A stretch of DNA of 64,000 nucleotides from an uncultured Mycoplasmataceae bacterium (GTDB lineage Bacteria > Bacillota_I > Bacilli_A > Mycoplasmatales > Mycoplasmoidaceae). The translations under genes were made by a program, and so were the position numbers. The stretch is from assembly GCA_947429165.1 (NCBI GenBank), contig CANEON010000001.1, positions 1 to 64,000 on the forward strand, read 5' to 3'. This document shows, in pieces, positions 1 to 8,079 of this stretch. The notes under the pieces are model-generated. The model saw only the letters and a list, made by a program, of their open reading frames with translations, made no database searches and was not told the origin of the DNA. The stretch's first letter is position 1; each line of letters begins with the position of its first letter.

Positions 1-273
1 TATTTCTTTCAATTTAGATTCATTTAAATCTAATAAGTCTTTGAATTTGGTATCAAATTTAGAATCAATTTCAGATCTAATAGCATTTAATCTTTCTTCA
101 AAAAAATGATAGTTATTATTAATATTCTCTTCAATAGATTTAATTTGAGTAGCAACAATACTATCTCCGGTATTGTTTTTGTTTTTGTTGTCTAAAAACA
201 ATTTCAATGTAATGCAAGTTGCAATTATTGAAATTATTACTAGAACTAGTGTGATGATAATGACAGCATTCAT
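1..273 (-). CDS. Membrane-anchored coiled-coil protein, N-terminal part (RmuC-like?)
   Basis: Only the first 91 codons are in the window; the gene runs off the left edge. The start ATG (273) is followed by a hydrophobic segment (about residues 3-25) and then a charged, helix-forming stretch rich in Glu, Lys, Asn and Asp that looks like a coiled coil. An N-terminal membrane anchor plus coiled coil is the layout of RmuC, a protein linked to restraint of DNA inversions, but the RmuC nuclease-like core is outside the window. The assignment is a guess from architecture only; any membrane-anchored coiled-coil protein would fit. Confidence 0.4.
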   Translation of the reverse strand, partial: MNAVIIITLVLVIISIIATCITLKLFLDNKNKNNTGDSIVATQIKSIEENINNNYHFFEERLNAIRSEIDSKFDTKFKDLLDLNESKLKEI

Positions 274-357
274 AATGATTTAAATAATTATAAATAATTA
301 TTTCAATTAAAAAATATTAATAAACTTAAGAACAATTGGCGTTAGCAGAAATGCAAT

Positions 358-627
358 CTATTTAAGATTGTTTCTTTTAAAAACATCTAAAACGTAATTG
401 TTAAATTCTTCTTGACGTTCTCAACGTTCATCTTGACGTTTATTAAATTCTTCTTGCTTTTTAAACCCTCTGTGCATCTCATCAGAAAGTTTTAAAACTA
501 ACGATCTTAACGATTCCTGTTTTATCCCTGGTTTTCTTTTCTTTATTTTCTTAGAAGGTTCTAACATGACTTTACCTGATGTATTAGTTTCTTGTTTAAG
601 ATTTGAATATTTAAACTCTTTTTTCAT
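358..627 (-). CDS. Small coiled-coil protein, family copy 1
   Basis: 89-residue protein of unknown function. The N-terminal 35 residues (starting MKKEFKYSNLKQ, ending in a KKIKKRKPG basic block) are almost identical to those of the gene at 2781-3086, and the C-terminus (FKRNNLK) is shared too. The middle holds LRSLVLKL and two QEEFN blocks typical of a short amphipathic helix. One in-frame TGA is read as Trp. I chose the inner ATG at 627 because a TATAAT box lies 4 nt upstream of it; an upstream TTG at 675 keeps the frame open but lies before that box. No signal peptide is visible, so it is probably cytoplasmic. Confidence 0.6.
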
Positions 628-736
628 ATATATTATAAACTCCCATTTTTCACAGTAGATTAATCTTACTACCAAAGTTGGTAAATAAAGGTACTTAAAT
701 AGTCTCTAATTTTTCATAAAAAAGTTCAAAATTAGT
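527..736 (-). repeat. Dispersed repeat, copy 1 (upstream region plus gene 5' end)
   Basis: About 210 bp nearly identical to 2986-3196, with a constant offset of about 2459 bp. It covers the first 34 codons of the coiled-coil gene and roughly 100 bp upstream including the promoter. Conservation extends into non-coding DNA, so the duplication or conversion unit is larger than the gene start. Confidence 0.75.
632..637 (-). promoter_or_regulatory. -10 box, leaderless-type promoter
   Basis: TATAAT ends only 4 nt before the ATG of the coiled-coil gene at 358-627. Transcription would start at or within the start codon. The same arrangement is repeated at 3091-3096. Confidence 0.55.
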
Positions 737-744
737 CTAACAAA

Positions 745-773
745 AATATAAAAACCTAGTCATAGACTAGGTT
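745..773 (-). terminator. Rho-independent terminator of the BspA-like gene
   Basis: On the minus strand AACCTAGTC, loop TAT, GACTAGGTT, then TTTATATTTTT. A perfect 9-bp stem followed by a T-rich tail lies just after the stop codon at 802. Confidence 0.8.
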
Positions 774-801
774 GAATATTTAAAGAAATTATCTTAGAAA
801 A

Positions 802-1650
802 TTATTTATTACTGTTTAATTTGTCACAATCTGCAAAAGCAGTTTCAGAAATTGAATCAACAGATCCTAAATATTTAACTTTTTCAAGGTTTTTGCAATT
901 AGCAAATGCATAATCATCAATTGTTTTAACTGTAGCTGGAATTTCTATCGATTTAAGTTGTTCACAATTAGCAAATGAATATTTTCCAATTGATGTAACA
1001 GATGGGCGGAAGAAGTCAACGATTTGTAAGTTAGTACATCCATAGAATGCGTAATCAGAAATAGTTTGAATATTAGGAGATAAGCTAACTCTTGTTAATG
1101 CTCTACAATCTTTAAAAGCTTCTTTACCTATTGAAGTAATGCTACTTCATAACAAGTTAATTCAACTTAACTTCAAGCAAGTTTTGAAAGCACGATCACC
1201 AATTGATTCAATTGAACTAGGTAAATAAATTGTTTCAATGTATTGTTGGTAATAAAATGCCCCATCCAAAATTTTTGTTAAACCAAGACAATTAGATAAG
1301 TCAATAGTTTTAATTGTATTAGGTAATATTGGAAGAACGAATCTATAACCTATATCTTTTATGAATGATGGAACAACGATTGTATCATATGCATACAAAT
1401 CTGCTATATCAACACCATCTTTTAACCCACGTCATTCACCATATTCTTCATTAATATTAAAGTATTCATCTGGAACCACTTTAGAACCAGCTGTTTTAGA
1501 TGAAGTTATAACTGGATTTCCAGATTTAATAATAAATGGTTTCTTAGGCTTCTTTGAAGTAGATAAACTTGTAGTTGTTGCACATACTGCACCAACGCAT
1601 CCTAATCCACATGCTAAACTAGTAATTGTTTTAATTATTTTTTTATTCAT
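802..1650 (-). CDS. BspA-like leucine-rich-repeat surface protein
   Basis: 282 residues. The N-terminus (MNKKIIKTI then a hydrophobic stretch to about residue 27) is a signal peptide or anchor. From about residue 80 the protein consists of BspA-type LRR_5 repeats: recurring units such as ITSIGKEAFKDC, ISDYAFYGC, IGKYSFANC and IDDYAFANC, each about 23 residues and ending in Cys. Such repeats occur in surface proteins of mucosal bacteria and in Trichomonas, where they mediate adhesion. TGA codons are read as Trp. The gene has its own promoter region with a long inverted repeat and its own terminator. Function as adhesin is inferred; the LRR fold itself is well supported. Confidence 0.8.
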
Positions 1651-1673
1651 ATATTTCTTATTCCTCTCTTTGT

Positions 1674-1708
1674 ATTATGTATTTATTTATAAATACATAA
1701 TAATTATA
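1674..1708 (-). promoter_or_regulatory. Extended -10 promoter with 13-bp inverted repeat at the start site
   Basis: TATAAT (1703-1708, minus strand, preceded by TG) drives the BspA-like gene. Immediately downstream lies a perfect 13-bp inverted repeat (arms 1674-1686 and 1689-1701, 2-nt centre), spanning the expected transcription start. This could be an operator or a 5'-end mRNA hairpin; an AGAGAGGAA ribosome binding site follows. Confidence 0.5.
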
Positions 1709-1756
1709 CACATTTTTCATTTTTTGTCAAGAAAAATTTAAAATATTTTTTTACAT

Positions 1757-1783
1757 AAAAAACCCTCTCTATTTTGAGAGGGC
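1757..1783 (-). terminator. Terminator downstream of tRNA-Arg
   Basis: Minus-strand hairpin CCCTCTC, loop AAAATA, GAGAGGG, followed by TTTTTT. It sits 12 nt past the 3' end of the tRNA. Confidence 0.85.
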
Positions 1784-1794
1784 TTTATTATATT

Positions 1795-1871
1795 TGGCGC
1801 ACCTAGAGGGATTCGAACCCCCGACCCCAGGTTTAGGAAACTTGTGCTCTATCCAACTGAGCTACAGATGC
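1795..1871 (-). tRNA. tRNA-Arg (anticodon CCU)
   Basis: 77 nt including encoded CCA. The acceptor stem (GCATCTG with TAGGTGC), D stem GCTC/GAGC and T arm with GGTTCGAATCC are intact. The anticodon loop is TTCCTAA, giving CCU, which reads AGG. The anticodon stem CAAGT/ACCTG has one A.C mismatch at pair 29-41. It is a single-gene unit with its own terminator. Confidence 0.92.
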
Positions 1872-1890
1872 ATTAGATTAATTATATTAA

Positions 1891-2769
1891 TTAATATTTA
1901 TTGAAAAAATCTAACAGTACTTTATACCTATCTAATGCATCAGGCATTTCGTTTAAGAACTCATGCCTACTATGAGGAAATAAAACTAAAGAAACACATT
2001 TAACTTTAGCTTTATTTTTATAGAAATTAAATAATTTCTTTACTCCTTTACCCATATTACCTACTGGATCATCTTTACCAGATATTAATAAAATCGGTAA
2101 ATTCTTATTAAGAGATTTTTTATATTTTCTTGTATATAACTTCTTTAGACCGCTAAAGAAGTCAGCATAGAATCCATATGAACAAGTAAAACTACAATAT
2201 GGATCAGCGTGGTAACGCTTGTTGTTTTCTTGATCAGCACTCAATCATTCACCTTCGTTAAAGTTTTTAGCATATGCACCAAAGGAAAGCTTTTCAATAA
2301 GTTTTGCTGGTTTTTTCTTGTTATTAAACAAACACACAAAAGAACCCAAGTATACTTGAAAATCTTTCTTATAATTGCTTCCGCCAATTACTACCCCATC
2401 AATTTTATTGCCAAATTTACCAATATAACTTTGGGTTAGGAATGAACCATATGAAAAACCAAATACAAAGTATTTAAGTTTAGGATATTTCTGTTTGTAG
2501 TAATCAGTAATGAAGCCTTCGTCTTTTACAGTATCTGCAAACATATTACCTTTGCAATAACCTAATGTGTTCTTATCTGTGTCTCCGTGGCCTCTATGAT
2601 CATCTGCTACCACCAAATATCCTTTAGAATTCAAAAATTTAGCAAATCTATCATATCTTGCGGCATGTTCTACCATCCCATGAACAATTTGTACAATACC
2701 CTTAGGTTTTTTAACATTTAATCATTCATGAATTGTTATTTTTTTATTGTCTCAACTTTTTAGAACCAT
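1891..2769 (-). CDS. Alpha/beta hydrolase, monoglyceride lipase/lysophospholipase type (S33)
   Basis: 292 residues. The alpha/beta hydrolase core begins near residue 25 (KGIVQIVHGM, the strand ending in the oxyanion HG motif) and continues with DHRGHGDT. The nucleophile elbow is G-F-S-Y-G, the acid is in GKDDPVG and the catalytic His in HSRHEFLNE near the C-terminus, so all three catalytic residues are present. This matches the Hydrolase_4/serine aminopeptidase S33 group, whose members split monoacylglycerols or lysophospholipids. In a mollicute it probably frees fatty acids from host lipids. No signal peptide is seen. It starts 11 nt after the small coiled-coil gene at 2781-3086 and is likely co-transcribed with it. 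Exact substrate is unknown. Confidence 0.85.
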
Positions 2770-2780
2770 AACTATGTTAA

Positions 2781-3086
2781 CTATTTAAGATTATTACGTT
2801 TAAAGATTTGATCGTGACGTTCAAGAATTTCACTGTGACGTTCAAGGATTTCACTGTGACGTTGAAGGATTTCACTGTGACGTTCAAGGATTTCACTGTG
2901 ACGTTGAAGCACATCTTCAACCTTATCTAAACGCTTAAGAATTTGTTCTAATATTTGACGGTTAGAAACTTTTGGAGGTTTAACTCCTGGTTTTCTTTTC
3001 TTTATTTTCTTAGAAGGTTCTAACATAACTATTCCTGATGTATTTGTTTCTTGTTTAAGATTTGAATATTTATACTCTTTTCTCAT
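2781..3086 (-). CDS. Small coiled-coil protein, family copy 2, with heptad repeats
   Basis: 101 residues. The N-terminal third copies the gene at 358-627 (MRKEYKYSNLKQ to KKIKKRKPG). The rest is a clear coiled coil: ILEQILKRLDKVEDVL followed by tandem RHSEILE/RHSEILQ heptads, ending FKRNNLK. Start ATG at 3086 is chosen because TATAAT lies 4 nt upstream. It probably forms an operon with the hydrolase. Function unknown; the long amphipathic helix suggests an oligomeric scaffold. Confidence 0.65.
   Translation of the reverse strand: MRKEYKYSNLKQETNTSGIVMLEPSKKIKKRKPGVKPPKVSNRQILEQILKRLDKVEDVLQRHSEILERHSEILQRHSEILERHSEILERHDQIFKRNNLK
2814..2907 (-). repeat. 21-bp tandem repeat encoding heptads
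   Basis: GTGACGTT recurs at 2814, 2835, 2856, 2877 and 2898, an exact 21-nt period. Each unit encodes one RHSEIL(E/Q) heptad, so changes in unit number keep the frame and lengthen or shorten the coiled coil by one heptad. Confidence 0.8.
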
Positions 3087-3196
3087 ATATATTATAAACT
3101 CCCATTTTTCACAGTAGATTAATCTTACTACCAAAGTGGGTAAAAACAGGTACTTAAATAGTCTTTAATTTTTTCATAAAAAAGTTCAAAATTATT
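2986..3196 (-). repeat. Dispersed repeat, copy 2
   Basis: Second copy of the element at 527-736, covering the 5' end of the coiled-coil gene, its promoter and about 100 bp of upstream DNA. Differences are scattered point changes plus a one-base indel. Confidence 0.75.
3091..3096 (-). promoter_or_regulatory. -10 box, leaderless-type promoter
   Basis: TATAAT 4 nt upstream of the ATG at 3086, identical in geometry to the box at 632-637. Confidence 0.55.
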
Positions 3197-3205
3197 TCAA
3201 CTTTC

Positions 3206-3234
3206 TTCAAAAAAAAAAAAAAACAAAGTATAAA
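3206..3234 (+). promoter_or_regulatory. Poly(A)-spaced promoter, A15
   Basis: A run of 15 A (3209-3223) followed by CAAAG and TATAAA (3229-3234). A -35-like TTCAAA (3206-3211) is exactly 17 nt from the -10 box, and most of that spacer is poly(A). Changes in tract length would change -35/-10 spacing. The same geometry recurs at 23362-23390 and 43803-43832. Confidence 0.6.
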
Positions 3235-3261
3235 TTATTTATATTAGCGTATTTATTACAA

Positions 3262-4386
3262 ATGATTAAAAAGACAAGATACATATTATTATCAACTTTT
3301 GCTTGTTCAATTCCTGCAAGTACAGTTGTTTCTTTATCTCATCAAGCTAACGCTTTAGTAAATATTTCTTCTATCTTCTCTAATCCCCAAATTAACAAGT
3401 ACTTAAGCTATAAAACTAAACCAACAGTTGAAGACATCTATGGTTATTTACACCTATATCTAAAGCAAAACAACAAATATACCCAATACAGTACAGTATT
3501 AAACGACATCAATATAACAATTAGTGACAAAATTACCGTCACAGCTAATCCGTCTTCAACAAAATACACAGGATCAATTCAAATAGAATACGGATTAATC
3601 TATTCACCAGTTAACATTTCAAATATTTTCAACACTTTTAGTGTTGGAAACTTATATTATGTTCCAACAGTAAACGAAGTCAAAAAGATGCTTGTGAATT
3701 ATCTAAAAGCTAATTCCAAATCAGAATGATGTAATTTTATTAACTATTTTGACATCACAATAAGTGGTGAAGCTAAAAACTTATATGTTAAGTTAGGAAC
3801 ATCAAAATTACCAATCCCAATGATTACAGGAGAAGCATCTTTTAACTATTTACTCAAGACTCCACCAGAATTCTATTCACATAATGGAAATATGCTAACT
3901 TCATGATCTGATGAAGTTAGAAATAATTGATCAAAATATGACAATTATTCTATTATGGAAATCCCAAAATATATGGACGGGGTTGAAATCACAGAATTTT
4001 GTGGAGAAACATTCTATTGATTTAATGAAAAGAACAAAATTCCAGCTTACCAATTCACTCTTTGTGATTTAGGTAATTTAACAGGATTAACTCATATGCC
4101 TTTTGCCGCATTTGCTAATTTAAGAGGACCTAATACCATTATTTTGCCAAATGCTACTATGACTTTTAATAATTGATCTTTTTCATCATCTGGCGTTAAC
4201 CACATAATAGTTAAAGGTTTAACTGCAGCACCTAAATTTAGTTGTCCTGGTAATGATGCATTTAATGGATCTCCATCAAGCGGTATTATAGAAAGCGATG
4301 GTTCATATTCATCTTCAGATTTATTACAATTCTTTAAAACGAATATGACTCCTACATCGGTATTTGCTAATTGAACGGCCAAGTAG
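3262..4386 (+). CDS. Secreted or surface protein, modular family
   Basis: 374 residues, unknown function. N-terminal signal peptide MIKKTRYILLSTFACSIPAS to about residue 32. The following section contains a module found in other surface proteins of this window: a helix with PTVEDIYGYLHLYL, then a strand pair KITVTANPSSTKYTGSIQIEY. It is most like the gene starting at 26493. The C-terminal part (GLTHMPFAAFANL, NTIILPNATM) faintly resembles BspA-type repeats. Several TGA codons are read as Trp. Expression is from the poly(A)-spaced promoter just upstream. Confidence 0.7.
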
Positions 4387-4480
4387 TCTTAAGACTGCTC
4401 TTAATTTGGTTACATTCTAGGTTTAGAGCATTTAGTACCTTTTAATTGTTGTAAGATTTGTCTTTAATAATTCGTATTAA
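4387..4480 (-). pseudogene. Fragment of coiled-coil family gene
   Basis: The minus strand resembles the middle of the gene at 4712-4987 (IIKDKSYNN followed by a block like the CSKPR region), but it has a stop codon, no start and no 3' end. It is the most decayed of three adjacent copies. Confidence 0.5.
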
Positions 4481-4494
4481 TTTAACTATTCTTT

Positions 4495-4695
4495 TAATTT
4501 GTTAAGTTTAACAACGTTGTCTAAACGTTTATCAAGATTATCTAGACGATTTAATACTTGTTCATTAAATTCTTCTTGCTTATCTAAACGATTATTAATA
4601 TGTTTAATATCTTTTTCATATTGGTTTTTAACCCAACTTGAAAATCATTCTGGAGCTTTGGGCTTTGGTTTAGAACGTTTAACACCTTTAATCAT
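4495..4695 (-). pseudogene. Truncated coiled-coil family gene
   Basis: 66 codons from ATG 4695, beginning MIKGVKRSKP, the inner part of the paralogue at 4712-4987; the first 40 or so residues of that paralogue are missing. It keeps the NNRLDKQEEFNE block and adds RLDNLDKRLDN heptads. It begins 16 nt after the stop of its paralogue in another frame and has no ribosome binding site of its own, so it looks like a 5'-truncated tandem duplicate. It might still be translated by coupling. Confidence 0.5.
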
Positions 4696-4711
4696 AACCG
4701 AAAGTGAATTA

Positions 4712-4987
4712 TTTAATTCATTTGTGTTTCTTGAATTGATCAAGAACCATCTCATTAAACTCTTCTTGCTTATCTAAACGATTATTGATTTTATCAAAAC
4801 CTTCTAGCATTAATTGTCTTAACGTTTTAGGTTTTTGTTTTGGTTCTGTTCTAGGTTTAGAACATTTAACACCTTTAATCATAATTGGTTCAACTAATTC
4901 ATAATTATTATAAGATTTGTCTTTAATAATTTGTTTTAGTTGTTCTATATTCTTTATAAGAATAATTTCTTTTTTTAAGTTGTTCAT
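4712..4987 (-). CDS. Small coiled-coil protein, family copy 3
   Basis: 91 residues, unknown function. It has a helix-rich N-terminus (MNNLKKEIILIKNIEQLKQI), a basic Pro/Lys linker (KPRTEPKQKPK) and a C-terminal amphipathic helix (LRQLMLEGFDKINNRLDKQ, then EEFNEMVLDQFKKHK). The C-terminal pattern LRxLxL...KQEEFN...VLDxFK is shared with the gene at 358-627, placing both in one family. It ends with TGA read as Trp, Asn and TAA. AAAGGA 7 nt upstream is the ribosome binding site. It is followed by two decayed partial copies. Confidence 0.6.
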
Positions 4988-5003
4988 AGTGATCCTTTCA
5001 CTA
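4987..5003 (-). promoter_or_regulatory. Ribosome binding site in a hairpin loop
   Basis: Minus strand TAGTGA, AAGGA, TCACTA: a 6-bp stem with the Shine-Dalgarno AAGGA as its loop, its 3' arm reaching the A of the start codon at 4987. Confidence 0.35.
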
Positions 5004-5127
5004 TTAACTATTTCTTTTAAAATATCTTTATTTTGAAAAAAGCATAAAGAAACATTTATCTATATATAGAGCTCGTGCGAAATTTAACAAATTTATTACG
5101 TATGTTTAAATTTATTTAAAAATTTAA

Positions 5128-5153
5128 TAAAAAAATGGTGAAAAATCACCATT
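5128..5153 (-). terminator. Terminator of purB
   Basis: Minus-strand AATGGTGA, loop TTTT, TCACCATT, then a T-rich tail. It directly follows the purB stop codon. The rest of 4988-5127 shows no gene or clear signal. Confidence 0.8.
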
Positions 5154-6452
5154 TTATTTATTAATTCCTACTCTCTTGTAAATCTCGTCTACATGTTTTT
5201 GATAATACTCTAATGTGAAACAACCTTCAACATCTTGTTTATTTAACTTAGACATGATAGTTTGGTTGTTTAATAACAAGTCTTTGAACTGTTTATTATT
5301 AAAATAAGCATCCATAGCAATTGGTTGAACAGTATCATATGCTTGTTCACGACTAAATCCATGAGTGATTAATTGGTTCATTACTCTTTGAGCAAAGATT
5401 ACACCATTTGTCTTGTAAATGTTAGCTAACATGTTTTCTTCGAAAATAGTTAGGTTAGCTACAAGTTTAGTAAATCTCTTTAGCATGTAATCTAATAAGA
5501 TAGTAGCATCTGGAAGAACAATTCTTTCAGCAGATGAATGAGAGATATCTCTCTCATGTCATAGATTAACATTTTCATAGCAAGTCATCATATAACCCCT
5601 GATGACTCTTGCACATCCACACATGTTTTCAGATGAAATAGGATTACGCTTATGAGGCATTGCAGATGAACCTTTTTGACCAGTAGCAAAGAATTCTTCT
5701 AATTCATGAACTTCAGTTCTTTGCAAGTGTCTAATTTCAGTCGCAATCTTTTCAACTGTTGAAGCAATAACAGCAAGTGTTGCTAAATAATAAGCATGAC
5801 GGTCTCTTTGAATAACTTGAGTTGAGATATTAGCACTTGCAATATGTAATTTATTACATACATAATCTTGAACAAATGGTGAGTTGTTAGCAAAGTTACC
5901 AACTGCACCAGATAATTTACCTACTTCAACATCTTTAGATGCTAATTTAAAACGTTTCAAATTACGTTTCATTTCTTCATATCATAAAGCATATTTAAGA
6001 CCAAAAGTAGTAATGTCAGCATGGATACCATGAGTTCTACCAATACATGGTAACGTTTTGTATTCAATCGCTTTTGTTCTTAATACTTCCATGAAGTCAG
6101 TAAGATCTTTTAATAAGATCTTATTTGCTTGTTTTAATAAATATCCATTAGCAGTATCAACAACATCTGTTGAAGTTAATCCGTAGTGAACTCATTGCTT
6201 TTCACCGCCTAAAGACTCACTAACGTTTCTTGTAAAAGCAATAACGTCATGGTGGGTTACTTTTTCGATTTCTTCAATTCTTTTAACATTGAATTTAGCA
6301 TTAGCTCTAATCTTATCTACATCTGATTTAGGAATGATTCCTAATTCACTTCAAGCTTCACAAGCTAAAATTTCAATTTTTAAGTAAGTTCTGAACTTGT
6401 TTTTAACAGTTCAGATGTTTTCCATTTTTTTATTTGAATAACGACTAATCAT
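5154..6452 (-). CDS. purB: Adenylosuccinate lyase
   Basis: 432 residues, normal family length. It cleaves adenylosuccinate to AMP and fumarate (and SAICAR to AICAR where the de novo pathway exists). The start [14 protein letters not shown] matches the typical family N-terminus. [11 protein letters not shown] contains the catalytic His region, and the fumarase/aspartase signature [10 protein letters not shown] is intact. TGA codons fall at conserved Trp sites. It is a single-gene transcript with its own terminator. In a mollicute it serves purine salvage: IMP to AMP together with PurA, which is not in this window. Confidence 0.95.
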
Positions 6453-6537
6453 AACAAATATGATTATATGAATAATCTATGATTATTGTTAGTAATTCTA
6501 ATAAATATTTTATTAATAACGTCTGGACGTTTTTCTA

Positions 6538-6543
6538 TATAAT
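6538..6543 (+). promoter_or_regulatory. -10 box of lipoprotein gene
   Basis: TATAAT 23 nt upstream of the ATG at 6567, with TTTAGGG acting as a weak ribosome binding site in between. Confidence 0.5.
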
Positions 6544-6566
6544 ATAAAAAGTTTAGGGTAATAAAT

Positions 6567-7943
6567 ATGAATAAGAAACTAATTAAATCTATTGGGTTAA
6601 TTTCTTCTGCTATTTGTGGAATTGGAGCAATTTCCACTTCTGTTTCTTCATGTGGTTGACTAAAATTTAAATTAGAGGTGAGTTGTAAATCATCTAATTC
6701 AATTGTTGCTGTTGTAAATGAAACTGGTTCTTTAAATACTAAATATACTTTTGATTGCAATTTTGAACGTTCTGAACTTAATAACATGAAATTCAAGATA
6801 GTTGAAAACTATGAAAATCATTTTAGCATTGATGACCATGGGCAAATTAATTGAAATGCAATTAATCATATTACAAGAGATGTAGTTAATATTGCAGTTG
6901 AAGCTTATATACCCGGTGTTGCTGAATCAAATATTATTCCTTTCTCTGTTACTGTTGTTCCAAAAGCTCCTGAAACTATTGATATTAATTATGCAGGATC
7001 ATATGTATTTAACGATAAAGTAGGCAATCTTGGTGAGAACGAAAATTGTTTAGCTTATAAAATAGGACCTGACGGTGCTGGCAAAAATATCGGAAGATGG
7101 AAACTTGAACAAGTTGAAGGTTCTTTAGATATTACTAATGTAATATCAATAGAAAGCTTAACTGGACAACGTGCTAAAATTTCTTGAAAAAATACTCAAG
7201 TTGGAACTTATAAATTCCGAGCTGTAACTTATGTAAACGGATATGATGTTGAATGCAAGTCAGAAGTTTTTACTTTAAATGTTGATTATCAAAATCCTAC
7301 AGATATTGAAATTAATGATGGGCAAACTAGTTTGTCTGGGGTTGCTGGAATTGATGGTATTAGTTCTACTCCGTTCTCTGCTAAAATTCTTCCAGAAACA
7401 GCAGATCAATCTTCAAAAATTAATTGATCTTTAATTGAAGATAAATATTCTGAATTACCAATTAAAAACGTTTTAAACATTGATGAAAACGGATTAGTTT
7501 CATGAACAAAACCACAATATGGAAAATACTCTTTTTATGCTTGTGCTAATATTGACGGAACTTCAATAATGAAATATTCTGATCTAATTACATTAGATGT
7601 TGAAAAACACAAATCAGAATTTAACGTATCTTTTAATAACGGTAAAACTATTTATGGAGACGAATTACAAGACTTAGAATTATCAAACACAATGTGAGAT
7701 ATAAATTTCCTTGATAATCAAGGTGACTGAAATAAAATATCTCCAGAAAACGTTCAATATGAACTTATTTATAACAGTCCTTTCTTTTCAAGTATTTCTA
7801 TAGATGAATCTGGTAACATATTCTGTCATTATCCTTGCACAGCTTATGCTAATCCATTTATTCAAGTTAGATTAACTTATATAGACCCTACATCAAATGA
7901 ATCTTATTCCCAAGATTGCTATATTTTTTGTGAGATTTTTTAA
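6567..7943 (+). CDS. Lipoprotein with bacterial Ig-like domains
   Basis: 458 residues. The N-terminus MNKKLIKSIGLI...ISTSVSSCG is a lipoprotein signal with lipobox V-S-S-C, so the protein is predicted to be anchored to the outer leaflet through Cys30. The body holds repeated beta-sandwich units of about 90-110 residues ending in patterns such as ISWKNTQVGTYKFRAVTYVNG and VSWTKPQYGKYSFYACANIDG. This G-x-Y-x-F-x-A-x-x-x-x-x-G pattern is typical of bacterial Ig-like or cadherin-like domains. It likely has a surface or adhesion role; ligand unknown. Many TGA Trp codons. Confidence 0.7.
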
Positions 7944-7969
7944 TCGGTTGTAATATACGTAATTGACAC

Positions 7970-7990
7970 AATAGTTAAAACTATTATTTT
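7970..7990 (+). terminator. Weak terminator candidate
   Basis: AATAGT, loop TAAA, ACTATT, then ATTTT, 26 nt after the lipoprotein stop codon. Only a 6-bp AT-rich stem. Confidence 0.4.
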
Positions 7991-8063
7991 ATCATTTTAG
8001 AATTTTTGTTTGCTTAATCTTTTTGGACTGTAAAAAATATTTTTAATATTTATTGGAAAATTA

Positions 8064-8072
8064 TGATATTAT
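8064..8072 (+). promoter_or_regulatory. Promoter of the S10 operon
   Basis: Extended -10 TG-A-TATTAT (8064-8072). It predicts a start around 8079, exactly where the structured leader begins. Confidence 0.5.
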
Positions 8073-8079
8073 ATTAATA

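Noticed and set aside
1361-1741. Open frame of 126 codons on the plus strand over the BspA-like gene
   Set aside because: Antisense to a gene with clear LRR repeats and signal peptide; no ribosome binding site and a low-quality hydrophobic translation.
2814-2907. Short direct repeats that could be taken for a CRISPR array
   Set aside because: There are no spacers between units; the 21-bp units are contiguous, in frame and code for heptads of a coiled coil.
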